DNA of 35,674 nucleotides. Origin: VBDM01 sp049663805. GTDB lineage: Bacteria > Pseudomonadota > Gammaproteobacteria > Burkholderiales > SG8-39. Below the pieces are notes generated by a model that searched no databases, had not been told where the DNA came from, and was given only the letters and a program-made list of their open reading frames with translations. Made by a program: the position numbers and the translations under genes. The stretch is taken from NCBI GenBank assembly GCA_049663805.1, contig JBATEB010000009.1:1-35674 (forward strand), given 5' to 3'. How positions within the stretch are numbered: the first letter of the stretch is position 1; every line of letters starts with the position of its first letter. Positions 8,134 to 15,762 of this stretch are shown here, piece by piece.

Positions 8134-8433
8134 TTGGCGACGGTCGAGCGGAATTTCCCTCGGGACCACGCCGCTGCGCAAGGGCACTTCCCCGGCAATC
8201 CGATCATTCCGGGCGCGTGCCTGCTGAGCGAAATACTGCGCGCGATCGAGGCCCGTCTCGGCCGCGGCCTGTACCCGTGCGTGGTCGCATCCGCAAAATT
8301 CACCCGCCCGGTTCGCCCGGGAGACCGCGTTTTGATCGAGTTCTCCGAAGTTGCGGGAAAAAGAATAAAGTTCAGTTGCTCGGTCGGTCAGGCGGGAGTG
8401 CTCACGGGGGAAATCGTTTGTGACGTCGAATAG
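8134..8433 (+). CDS. Hotdog-fold 3-hydroxyacyl-ACP dehydratase, ApeI-like (DH)
   Basis: 99 residues starting at TTG 8134, with GAGG at 8119-8122; no other start exists in this frame nearby. The FabZ-type motif HFPGNPIIPG (His18 to Gly27) is clear and gives the catalytic His. In FabZ a Glu follows 14 residues after that His; here position +14 is Ser32 and the Glu is at 33. The protein is shorter than FabZ (about 145). In aryl polyene synthases such a DH pairs with a second hotdog subunit (here 11245-11688). It overlaps the deacetylase gene by 14 bp. Confidence 0.78.
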   Translation: MATVERNFPRDHAAAQGHFPGNPIIPGACLLSEILRAIEARLGRGLYPCVVASAKFTRPVRPGDRVLIEFSEVAGKRIKFSCSVGQAGVLTGEIVCDVE

Positions 8434-9262
8434 CGCAGCCGTAGCCGCCCCCACCGGCCGCCGGCGCTGGCGCCCGCCCGTATTCGTTGCGGTTTCTGCG
8501 GCGCTGCACGTGGGCGCGGCAGTCGTCCTCGCGGCGAGTCCCCGGGAATGGGCATGGGTCATCGCGGCGGTGGCGGCCAACCAGCTCCTGCTGATCGCCG
8601 CCGTCCTCCGGCCCCGGGGAAGCCTTCTGGGGAAAAACGTGGTGCGCCTTCCTGATTCGGCCGCGCAACGCGGCGAAATATCGCTCACTTTCGACGACGG
8701 TCCCGACCCGCTTCTCACACCCCGGGTGCTCGACTTGCTCGATCGCCACCGGGCGAAGGCGAGCTTCTTTTGCGTCGGCGAGCGGGCGGCAGCCTGCCCG
8801 GAGTTGACGCGGGAGATCGCGCGCCGCGGGCACAGCGTCGAGAATCACAGTTATCGCCACCGCCATTCGTTCGCATTCCTGGGGCTCTCCGGCCTGCGGC
8901 GCGAAGTCGGCAGCGCGCAGGAAACCCTGGCGGCGATTACGGGCCGGCGGCCCGAGTTCTTTCGTGCGCCCGCGGGATTTCGCAGCCCGCTTCTCGACCC
9001 CGTTCTGGCCGCGCTCGGAATGTGCTACGTGTCCTGGACCCGGCGCGGCTTCGATGCGACGGACCGGCAACCGGGAAGGATTCTGGGCCGGCTGACACGG
9101 GGCCTGTCCGCGGGCGACGTGCTGCTCCTGCACGACAGCTCGCCTGTCGCCCTGGAGGTGCTCCCTGAATTGCTGAAACAAACCGAGGCGCTCGGTCTCA
9201 AATCGGTATCCCTGGCCGCCGCTTTTGCAAACCAAGCCGTCGAACGCGTCCCTGCCGCCTGA
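8420..9262 (+). CDS. Membrane-anchored polysaccharide deacetylase (NodB domain, CE4)
   Basis: 280 residues, GTG start at 8420 inside the preceding gene. Two hydrophobic helices, about 21-39 and 43-63, precede a complete NodB domain. Motif 1 is TFDDGPD with the metal Asp (92-93). Motif 2 is ENHSYRH with metal ligands His143 and His147. Motif 3 is RAPAGF (Arg182). The last is LLLHDS with His238. CE4 enzymes remove N- or O-acetyl groups from GlcNAc-type sugars. The catalytic residues are all present, so it should be active, on either face of the inner membrane. It sits firmly in the operon: 14-bp overlap upstream and 4 bp to the KS downstream. A plausible job is deacetylation of an amino sugar joined to the polyene, which is inference. 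Confidence 0.85.
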   Translation: MTSNSAAVAAPTGRRRWRPPVFVAVSAALHVGAAVVLAASPREWAWVIAAVAANQLLLIAAVLRPRGSLLGKNVVRLPDSAAQRGEISLTFDDGPDPLLTPRVLDLLDRHRAKASFFCVGERAAACPELTREIARRGHSVENHSYRHRHSFAFLGLSGLRREVGSAQETLAAITGRRPEFFRAPAGFRSPLLDPVLAALGMCYVSWTRRGFDATDRQPGRILGRLTRGLSAGDVLLLHDSSPVALEVLPELLKQTEALGLKSVSLAAAFANQAVERVPAA

Positions 9263-9266
9263 CTCG

Positions 9267-10457
9267 ATGCAGCCTCTCCTCATAAGCCGTTTCGCCGTCG
9301 TGAACAGCCTGGGCGCCGGTTCGGGGGCGGTGGCGCGCGCCTTGCGCGAGCAGCGCTCGGGACTCGTTTCGCGCGATTTCGAGACGGCTCGCGTCGAGAC
9401 CTGCATCGGACCGGTCGACCGACTGGACGATTTTCGGATAAGGGAAGACCTGCGCGACTACGATTGCCGCAATAACCGCCTGGCGCAGCTGTGCCTTGAG
9501 CAGGACGGCTTCGTTGCGGCCGTCGCCGCGGCGCGCGAGAGGTACGGCGCCGGGCGCATCGGGGTCTTCCTGGGGACCAGCACTTCGGGGCTGCATTCGA
9601 CGGAGCTCGCGTACCGGTCGCGGGATCCGCGGACGGGCGCGCTGCCCCCCGATTACCGCTACGCGGAGACGCAAAGCACCTACTCGATCGGGGCCTTCTC
9701 CCGCCGCTATCTGGGATTGACCGGTCCGGGTTTCGTCGTATCCTCCGCGTGTTCCTCCACCGCCAAGGTCTTCGGCAATGCGGCACGGATGATCGGCGCC
9801 GGGGTGTGCGACGCCGCCGTGGTGGGAGGAGCGGACACGCTGTGCCTCATGACCCTCTACGGGTTCCAGTCCCTGGGCCTGACTTCGCGCCATCCGTGCC
9901 GGCCGTTCGACGCCGAGCGCGACGGAATCTCGATCGGCGAGGGTGCGGGGTTCGCGCTCATCGAAAAGGCGGATCGCGCCGGGACCGGCGCGATGCTGCT
10001 CCTCGGAGTGGGCGAAAGCTCGGACGCCTACCACATGTCCACGCCCCATCCGGAGGGACTCGGAGCGCGAATGGCGATGCAGCAGGCGCTGGCTTCGGCG
10101 GGACTGGAGCCTCGCGACATCGATTACATCAACCTGCACGGCACGGCGACCAAGAGCAACGATGCGAGCGAGGACAGGGCGGTGTTCGACCTTTTCGGGC
10201 CCGAAACCCCGTGCAGTTCGACCAAGGGGGCGACCGGGCATCTGCTCGGTGCGGCGGGCATCACCGAAGCGATCATCTCCCTGCTCGCAATCGGGCAGGG
10301 CATGATGCCGGGCGGCGCGAACACGCGAGCGGTCGACCCGGCCCTGAGGAGTCGCTACCTGCTCGAGAACAGGTACCAGAAGGTGTCACGCGTTCTGAGC
10401 AACTCGTTCGGTTTCGGGGGCAGCAACTGCAGCCTGGTTCTGGGAGTCGCTCCCTGA
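9267..10457 (+). CDS. Beta-ketoacyl-ACP synthase (FabF-like KS, ApeO/ApeR type)
   Basis: 396 residues from the ATG at 9267, 4 bp after the deacetylase stop. An in-frame TTG at 9225 would add 14 residues not typical of the family, because KS proteins begin with the strand seen in LLISRFAVVNSLG. The Cys-His-His triad is intact: Cys162 in SSACSSTA, His291 in NLHGTATK and His325 in KGATGHLLG. Near the end is SNSFGFGGSN. The enzyme condenses malonyl-ACP with the growing chain. Its stop codon overlaps the CLF start (TGATG), so the two subunits are probably made in equal amounts and form a heterodimer. Confidence 0.9.
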   Translation: MQPLLISRFAVVNSLGAGSGAVARALREQRSGLVSRDFETARVETCIGPVDRLDDFRIREDLRDYDCRNNRLAQLCLEQDGFVAAVAAARERYGAGRIGVFLGTSTSGLHSTELAYRSRDPRTGALPPDYRYAETQSTYSIGAFSRRYLGLTGPGFVVSSACSSTAKVFGNAARMIGAGVCDAAVVGGADTLCLMTLYGFQSLGLTSRHPCRPFDAERDGISIGEGAGFALIEKADRAGTGAMLLLGVGESSDAYHMSTPHPEGLGARMAMQQALASAGLEPRDIDYINLHGTATKSNDASEDRAVFDLFGPETPCSSTKGATGHLLGAAGITEAIISLLAIGQGMMPGGANTRAVDPALRSRYLLENRYQKVSRVLSNSFGFGGSNCSLVLGVAP

Positions 10458-11251
10458 TGAGGGTCTATGTGGAGGGCGTGGGTTTGCTCGGGCCGGGCTT
10501 GCCGGGCTGGGATGCGAGCCGCCCCATTCTGGCCGGCGAGATGCCCTTCCGTTCGGCCGAGGCAGTCATCGGCGCGAGCGAACTGCTGCCGGCCGCGGAG
10601 CGGCGCCGCGCCCCCGTTCCGGTCAAGCTCGCGCTCGCCGTGGGTCAGGAGGCCTTCCGCAACGCGGGCCGCGATGCCTCGGCCACGGCGACGGTGTTCA
10701 CCTCTTCCTCCGGCGAGGGCGAGACCCTGCACCATATGTGCGAGACGCTCGCCTCGGCCGAGCGGGAAGTCTCGCCGACGCGTTTTCACAACTCCGTGCA
10801 CAACGCCGCCGCCGGTTACTGGAGCATCGCGACGCGATGCCGGGAGGCCTCGACCAGCCTTTGCGCCTATGACGCGAGCTTCGGCGCCGGGCTCATCGAG
10901 GCCGTGGTTCAGACGGTCTCGGGCGCCGGGACGGTCTCGCTCATCGCCTACGACCAGCCCTATCCGGAGCCGCTGAATTCGGCGCGCCCGATCCTGGGAT
11001 GCTTCGGCGTTGCGTTTCTGTTCACCTCCAAGCCCACGGGCCGTGCCTTCGCGTCGCTCGAGGTGGCGTTCCTTCCGGCCGAGGAGACCCCGACGCGCAT
11101 GTCCGACCCCGGGCTGGAGAGGATGCGGGGCGGGATACCGGCGGCCCGGGCGCTTCCGCTGCTCGCGACGCTCGCCCGCAAGGCGGGCGAGAGCCTCGTG
11201 CTCGAATTCCTGGATGGAACGAGCCTGCGCGTTGGAGTGCTGCCGTGCTGA
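10457..11251 (+). CDS. KS-like chain-length-factor partner (ApeC-like, ketoacyl-synt_2)
   Basis: 264 residues, far shorter than a functional KS. It keeps the thiolase-fold N-terminus (VYVEGVGLLGPG) and the conserved SPTRFHNSVHNAAAGYWS stretch typical of the short KS-like proteins of aryl polyene clusters. It has no KS active-site Cys in an ACSS context and no GHLLG His. In aryl polyene synthases the short KS-like subunit pairs with the KS as a chain-length factor. The ATG at 10457 overlaps the KS stop by one base. The longer open frame upstream of this ATG is only a shadow of the KS gene. Confidence 0.8.
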   Translation: MRVYVEGVGLLGPGLPGWDASRPILAGEMPFRSAEAVIGASELLPAAERRRAPVPVKLALAVGQEAFRNAGRDASATATVFTSSSGEGETLHHMCETLASAEREVSPTRFHNSVHNAAAGYWSIATRCREASTSLCAYDASFGAGLIEAVVQTVSGAGTVSLIAYDQPYPEPLNSARPILGCFGVAFLFTSKPTGRAFASLEVAFLPAEETPTRMSDPGLERMRGGIPAARALPLLATLARKAGESLVLEFLDGTSLRVGVLPC

Positions 11252-11688
11252 TTGCGCGCGAAGCCATCGCGGAAATGATCCCGCATGCGGGCGCGATGTG
11301 CCTGCTCGAGGGCGTGCTGGCGTGGGATGCGGATCGCATCCGGTGTCAGAGCGGCACGCACCGCGACCCGCGCAACCCCTTGAGGGTGGACGGAGATCTG
11401 CCGGCGCTGTGCGGAATCGAGTACGCCGCGCAGGCCATGGCGATACACGGCAGGCTCGCGGGAAATCTCGGGCACAAGCCGAAAGCCGGCTACCTGGCGA
11501 GCCTGCGGGACGTCCGCTGCCGCGGGGGACTGCTCGACGAGCTTGCCGGTGACCTGATCGTCGAGGCCGAGCGCCTGATGGGCCAGGAGAGCCACGTGAT
11601 GTACGGTTTTCGGGTGTGGATCGGCGATGTCGAATTGCTGAGCGGCCGGGCCACGGTGGTCCTGGATGCGGGCAGGGCGAAATCGTGA
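11245..11688 (+). CDS. Hotdog-fold dehydratase partner subunit, ApeP-like (DH')
   Basis: 147 residues from GTG 11245, which lies 7 bases after a GGAG (11234-11237) and inside the CLF gene (7-bp overlap). The N-terminus IAEMIPHAGAMCLLEGV resembles hotdog dehydratases. The helix GIEYAAQAMAIHG carries Glu59 in the place of the FabZ catalytic Glu (EALAQ). The HFPGxP motif with its His is missing. The other hotdog subunit (8134-8433) has that His but not a well-placed Glu. The two may therefore form a heterodimer in which each chain gives one part of the active site. It ends in a GTGA overlap with the ketoreductase. Confidence 0.76.
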   Translation: MLIAREAIAEMIPHAGAMCLLEGVLAWDADRIRCQSGTHRDPRNPLRVDGDLPALCGIEYAAQAMAIHGRLAGNLGHKPKAGYLASLRDVRCRGGLLDELAGDLIVEAERLMGQESHVMYGFRVWIGDVELLSGRATVVLDAGRAKS

Positions 11689-12404
11689 AGCGCGCCCTGG
11701 TTACCGGCGGCAGCGGCGGCATCGGCGCGGCGGTGTGCCGGCGAATCGCAGCCGGCGGCGCGCACGTCTACATCCACGCCAACAGCCGGCTCTCGCTGGC
11801 GGAGGAGCTCGCCGCGCGTATCGTCGCGCAGGGCGGCTCGGCCGGTGCGGTCGCCTTCGACGTCGCCGACGCGGAGCAGACGCGGGTCGCGGTCGAGACC
11901 CTGCTCGAGAGCGGACCGATTCAGATCGTGGTCAACAACGCCGGCATCCACGATGATGCCGTGATGCCGGGGATGAAACCCGAGCAGTGGTCCCGCGTGA
12001 TCGACGTCTCCCTCAACGGGTTTTTCAACGTGACTCAGCCCCTGTTGATGCCGATGATCCGCACGCGCTGGGGACGGATCGTCAATGTGTCCTCGGTCGC
12101 CGCGCTGGTGGGCAACCGCGGCCAGACGAACTACGCGGCCGCCAAGGCGGGCTTGCACGGGGCGACCAAGGCGCTGGCGCTCGAACTGGCCAGTCGCGGC
12201 ATCACGGTCAACGCGGTTGCCCCGGGGATCATCGCTTCCCCGATGACCGATGGCGTGTTTTCCCGGGAGCTGATCGAGAAACTCGTGCCGATGAAGCGCG
12301 CGGGAACGCCGCAGGAAGTCGCCGATCTCATCGGATTCCTGGTCTCGGACGAGGCCGCTTACCTCTCCGGGCAGATCGTTTCGATCAACGGCGCGATGGT
12401 TTGA
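11685..12404 (+). CDS. 3-oxoacyl-ACP reductase (FabG-like KR, ApeQ-like)
   Basis: 239 residues from GTG 11685, overlapping the stop of DH' (GTGA). The NADPH-binding TGGSGGIG lies at 7-14, NNAG at 84-87, and Ser137, Tyr150 and Lys154 (YAAAK) form the active site. The length and the NAVAPGIIASPMT segment are FabG-like. It would reduce each beta-keto intermediate before dehydration, so that the product is a polyene rather than a polyketone. It is the last gene of the operon. The next gene (mipA-like) faces it 47 bp away. Confidence 0.88.
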   Translation: MKRALVTGGSGGIGAAVCRRIAAGGAHVYIHANSRLSLAEELAARIVAQGGSAGAVAFDVADAEQTRVAVETLLESGPIQIVVNNAGIHDDAVMPGMKPEQWSRVIDVSLNGFFNVTQPLLMPMIRTRWGRIVNVSSVAALVGNRGQTNYAAAKAGLHGATKALALELASRGITVNAVAPGIIASPMTDGVFSRELIEKLVPMKRAGTPQEVADLIGFLVSDEAAYLSGQIVSINGAMV

Positions 12405-12451
12405 ACCCGCAGACCCGCCGGAGGGCGAGCGCCGGCGCGAGTTCGCCGCGG

Positions 12452-13276
12452 TCAGGGTTTCGCCTCGACCTTCTCCGGAGACGCCGACAGAATCCAGGCG
12501 AGAGCGAAGCCCGCCGTAAAGTTGGTTCTTGCCTTGACCAGCGGACTGTCTTCGAATACCGCGCCGCCCACGCTGTCCCACTTCGCGAATCCCCCCACCC
12601 AGAACCGGGGGAAACGTTTGCTGAGCGAGGCGATCAGGCTCGGGCCGGCGTAACCGCCGCCGGTGCTGTAGGCGGGCCGGTCCGGTGTGGCAAAAACCGG
12701 GTCGACCGCGTAGAAATATTCGTTGTAGCGCCGGTCGGTGAAGATCAGATTGCCGCGCAATCCGAATTCCCAGCCCGAAAATCCCGGAATGCGGCGCACC
12801 GTCAGATCCAGGTTCGGCTGGAAAATCCACCCGGTAAACCGGTAGTGGGAAAAATCCGTCGCGATGACGGCGCGAACCGGCAGGCGCAGTTCCAGCTCTT
12901 CGTCGCCGTCCTTCGAGCCGAGCAGCGAAACGTTTAGGGTCGGGCCGATTTCGAAGGTGGCATCCAGATCGGGCATGCCGTTCCTTGCTTCGTTGTTCCT
13001 GGCGGGAGGAGAGCCGCTCAGGCTGATGTCCAGCTCGGCTCTGTCGGAACGGTAAAACAGGCCGCGGTACCTCTGCTCGTCGATCTTGAGAATGTCGCCG
13101 CGGTAGATCACGTAGGGAACGGGCAGCACCCACGTCCGGTACTGGTTTGCACCCCGGTAATGCGGAATGCGTGCCCCGCCGACGCCGGCGCCGATTTCCC
13201 ACAGAGGAAGCGGCTCGGCGAGCGCCGGGCTCGCGGCGAGCGAAAGAAGGAAGAAGAAAGCCCGAAAGCGATTCAA
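12452..13276 (-). CDS. MipA/OmpV family outer membrane protein
   Basis: 274 residues. The start is put at TTG 13276, with GGAAGG about 12 bases upstream. It gives a clean signal peptide (RFRAFFFLLSLAASPALA) followed by LPLWEIGAGVGGARIPHYRGANQ, the conserved N-terminus of mature MipA/OmpV. The VLPVPYVIYRGD stretch and alternating beta-strands continue to the end. An upstream extension of the frame would run into the tRNA-Leu gene and is rejected. Family members are small outer-membrane barrels, some binding the MltA lytic transglycosylase and MrcB. It is convergent with the PKS operon, so it may be unrelated to it, though outer-membrane lodging of aryl polyenes makes a link conceivable. Confidence 0.87.
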   Translation of the reverse strand: MNRFRAFFFLLSLAASPALAEPLPLWEIGAGVGGARIPHYRGANQYRTWVLPVPYVIYRGDILKIDEQRYRGLFYRSDRAELDISLSGSPPARNNEARNGMPDLDATFEIGPTLNVSLLGSKDGDEELELRLPVRAVIATDFSHYRFTGWIFQPNLDLTVRRIPGFSGWEFGLRGNLIFTDRRYNEYFYAVDPVFATPDRPAYSTGGGYAGPSLIASLSKRFPRFWVGGFAKWDSVGGAVFEDSPLVKARTNFTAGFALAWILSASPEKVEAKP

Positions 13277-13385
13277 GGTGAGATCAGCCTTCCGGGGCCG
13301 GGAATGGCCCGTGCCTGGCCGCCGGGGTTGACGAGTTCCGGCCAGGCCGGCTGGCAGACAAGTTAGAATCCTGCTTTGCCGAAAC

Positions 13386-13472
<87 letters not shown>

Positions 13473-13512
13473 GAAAGGGCCGCGCCAATTCCGGTCTTCG
13501 GCCCGAGCGCGG

Positions 13513-13540
13513 ATTCTATAGGAAAGCGCCCAATTGTCAA
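13513..13540 (-). promoter_or_regulatory. Sigma70 promoter of tRNA-Leu
   Basis: Reading the minus strand, a perfect TTGACA (13540-13535) is followed after 16 bp by TAGAAT (13518-13513). The start would be near 13506, giving a leader of about 34 nt before the tRNA. The -35 hexamer overlaps the TTG start codon of rnr (13534-13536) on the other strand. Confidence 0.7.
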
Positions 13541-15762
13541 AGAAAAAACCGCGGGTTGCGCGAGCGGCCGACCCTCATCGCGACCGCGAAGCATCGCGCT
13601 ACGAACATCCGGTACCGAGCCGAGAGTTCATTCTGCAGGTCCTGGCCGACGCCGGCGTGCCGCTGGCCGACGACGAGCTGGCGAAGCGTCTCGCGATCAA
13701 GCCCGGTGAACGCGAGGCGTTCGAGCGGCGTCTTGCCGCGATGGAGCGCGAGGCTCAGATTCTGCGCAATCGCAAGGGCGCGATTCTTGTCGCGACCAAG
13801 CTCGACCTCGTCGCCGGGCGCGTCGAGGGTCATCCGGACGGCTATGGCTTCGTGGTGGCCGAGCAAGGCGGAGATCTGTACCTGAGTCCTCACGAGATGC
13901 GAAAGGTCCTGCATGGCGATCGCGTCATGGTGCGCGAATCGGGTGTGGACCGGCGTGGACGCAGGGAAGGGAAGATAGTGGAAGTGATCGCGCGCGCGAA
14001 CAGCCGCGTCGTGGGACGGCTGCATCGCGAGCACCAATTCCTGTTCGTGCAGCCCTCGGAGCGGCGAATCAGCCAGACGATCCTGGTCGCGCCCGAAGAC
14101 GCCGCCGGCGCGCGCGCCGGCCAGGTGGTCGTCGCCGAGCTTACGGCACAACCCGACGGGCGCGTGCAGCCGATCGGTCGCATCGTTGAAGTGCTCGGGG
14201 ATGCCGCCGATTCGGGGATCGAGATCGAAATCGCGCTGAGGAAGCACGAGCTGCCGTTCCGATTTTCCGCGCGCGCCGAGTCCCTCGCGGCGAGCTACCC
14301 CGAGGCGCCGCGGCACGACGACCTCGTGGGACGCGAAGACCTGCGTTCGCTCGAGCTCGTCACGATCGACGGCGAGTCCGCGAGGGATTTCGACGATGCC
14401 GTCTATTGCGAGGAAACGGCCCAGGGTTATCGGCTCGTCGTCGCGATCGCGGACGTCAGTCACTACGTGCGCGACGGCGACGCGCTGGATCTGGAGGCGC
14501 GCGAGCGCGGTAACTCGGTCTACTTTCCACGCCGCGTCATCCCGATGCTGCCCGAGCGCTTGTCGAACGGTCTGTGCTCCATCAATCCGGACGCGGACCG
14601 GCTGTGCGTGGCATGCGACATGGCGATCGGCCCGAAGGGGGACATCGGACGCTATCGCTTCTACCCGGCGGTGATGCGCTCGCGAGCCAGGCTAACCTAC
14701 ACGGCGGTGGCGGCGGCGCTTGCCGATCCTCGCGGCGAGGCCGCCCGCAAGCTGCACGGGCTGCTGCCGCGACTGGGAGTCCTGAAGCGGCTGTTCGGCG
14801 CGTTGCTCAAGGCGCGCGAGGAACGCGGGGCGATCGATTTCGAGACGATCGAGACCCAGTTCGTTTTCGACGATATGGGACGGCTGGTTCGCATCGAGCG
14901 GGTGGAGCGCAACGATGCGCATCGCATCATCGAGGAATGCATGCTCGCGGCGAACGTCTCCGCTTCCGATTTCCTCTCGAAGCATCGCCACCCCGCGCTC
15001 TATCGCGTGCACGAAGGACCCACCGCCGAGAAGCTCGGAAACCTGCGCGAGTTTCTCGGGGGATTCGGCCTGCAGCTCGCCGGCGGCGACAAGCCGGCGG
15101 CCAAACACTACGCGAAGCTGCTCGAGAGCGTGCGCGAGCGGCCCGATGTGCAGCTGCTGCAGACCGTGCTGCTGCGCTCCTTGCAGCAGGCGCAATACAG
15201 TCCGGAGAACGTCGGCCACTTCGGGCTCGCCTACGAGCACTACACGCACTTCACATCTCCGATCCGGCGCTATCCCGACCTGCTCGTTCACAGAGCGATC
15301 AAGAGCGTGCTCACGCGCGGGCGCTACAACCCGGGCAACTGGGCGGAGCTGGGGGCGCACTGCTCGCAGACCGAACGCCGCGCCGACGACGCGACGCGCG
15401 AGGTCGCGTCCTGGCTCAAGTGCTACTACATGCGCGACCGCGTGGGCGAGGAGTTCGAGGGCTCGGTTTCGGCGGTGACGAGCTTCGGCATCTTCGTGGC
15501 GCTCGACGAGTTCTACGTCGAGGGGCTGGTGCATATCTCCGAGCTCGGGCAGGACTACTTCCACTTCGACGCCGCCAGGCACCAGCTTCTGGGAGACCGC
15601 ACCCGAAGGAGCTTCCGGCTCGCCGACCGGGTGAAGGTGAAGATCGTAAGGGTGGATCTCGAAACCAGTCGCATCGACTTCGTGCTCGCCGGCGAACCCG
15701 TAGGCGGGCCGGGGCGAGGGGGCGCGCCCCGCCGGCGCGGGCGGACCCAAAGGCGGACGTGA
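13534..15762 (+). CDS. rnr: Ribonuclease R
   Basis: 742 residues. In order: an N-terminal HTH-like region (SREFILQVLADAGVPLADDELAKRLAI), cold-shock domains (GYGFVVAEQGGDLYL, HGDRVMVRE), the RNB catalytic domain with metal-binding Asp residues in ESARDFDDAV (about 283-292) and HFTSPIRRYPDLLVHR, then an S1 domain (FEGSVSAVTSFGIFVAL) and a basic tail. RNase R is a processive 3'-5' exonuclease that degrades structured RNA and takes part in rRNA quality control. The start is TTG 13534, with AGGAAAG (13520-13526) 7 bases before. It ends in a GTGA overlap with rlmB, the usual operon partner. Confidence 0.96.
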   Translation: MSKKKPRVARAADPHRDREASRYEHPVPSREFILQVLADAGVPLADDELAKRLAIKPGEREAFERRLAAMEREAQILRNRKGAILVATKLDLVAGRVEGHPDGYGFVVAEQGGDLYLSPHEMRKVLHGDRVMVRESGVDRRGRREGKIVEVIARANSRVVGRLHREHQFLFVQPSERRISQTILVAPEDAAGARAGQVVVAELTAQPDGRVQPIGRIVEVLGDAADSGIEIEIALRKHELPFRFSARAESLAASYPEAPRHDDLVGREDLRSLELVTIDGESARDFDDAVYCEETAQGYRLVVAIADVSHYVRDGDALDLEARERGNSVYFPRRVIPMLPERLSNGLCSINPDADRLCVACDMAIGPKGDIGRYRFYPAVMRSRARLTYTAVAAALADPRGEAARKLHGLLPRLGVLKRLFGALLKAREERGAIDFETIETQFVFDDMGRLVRIERVERNDAHRIIEECMLAANVSASDFLSKHRHPALYRVHEGPTAEKLGNLREFLGGFGLQLAGGDKPAAKHYAKLLESVRERPDVQLLQTVLLRSLQQAQYSPENVGHFGLAYEHYTHFTSPIRRYPDLLVHRAIKSVLTRGRYNPGNWAELGAHCSQTERRADDATREVASWLKCYYMRDRVGEEFEGSVSAVTSFGIFVALDEFYVEGLVHISELGQDYFHFDAARHQLLGDRTRRSFRLADRVKVKIVRVDLETSRIDFVLAGEPVGGPGRGGAPRRRGRTQRRT

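Noticed and set aside
11490..13202. 570-codon minus-strand frame across the ketoreductase and mipA genes
   Set aside because: It lies antisense to the KR and out of frame with the MipA/OmpV protein, which has a signal peptide and family motifs.
14574..15758. Upstream extension of the rlmB frame inside rnr
   Set aside because: Composition is Arg/Ala-rich shadow of RNase R; RlmB similarity starts only at the GTG at 15759.
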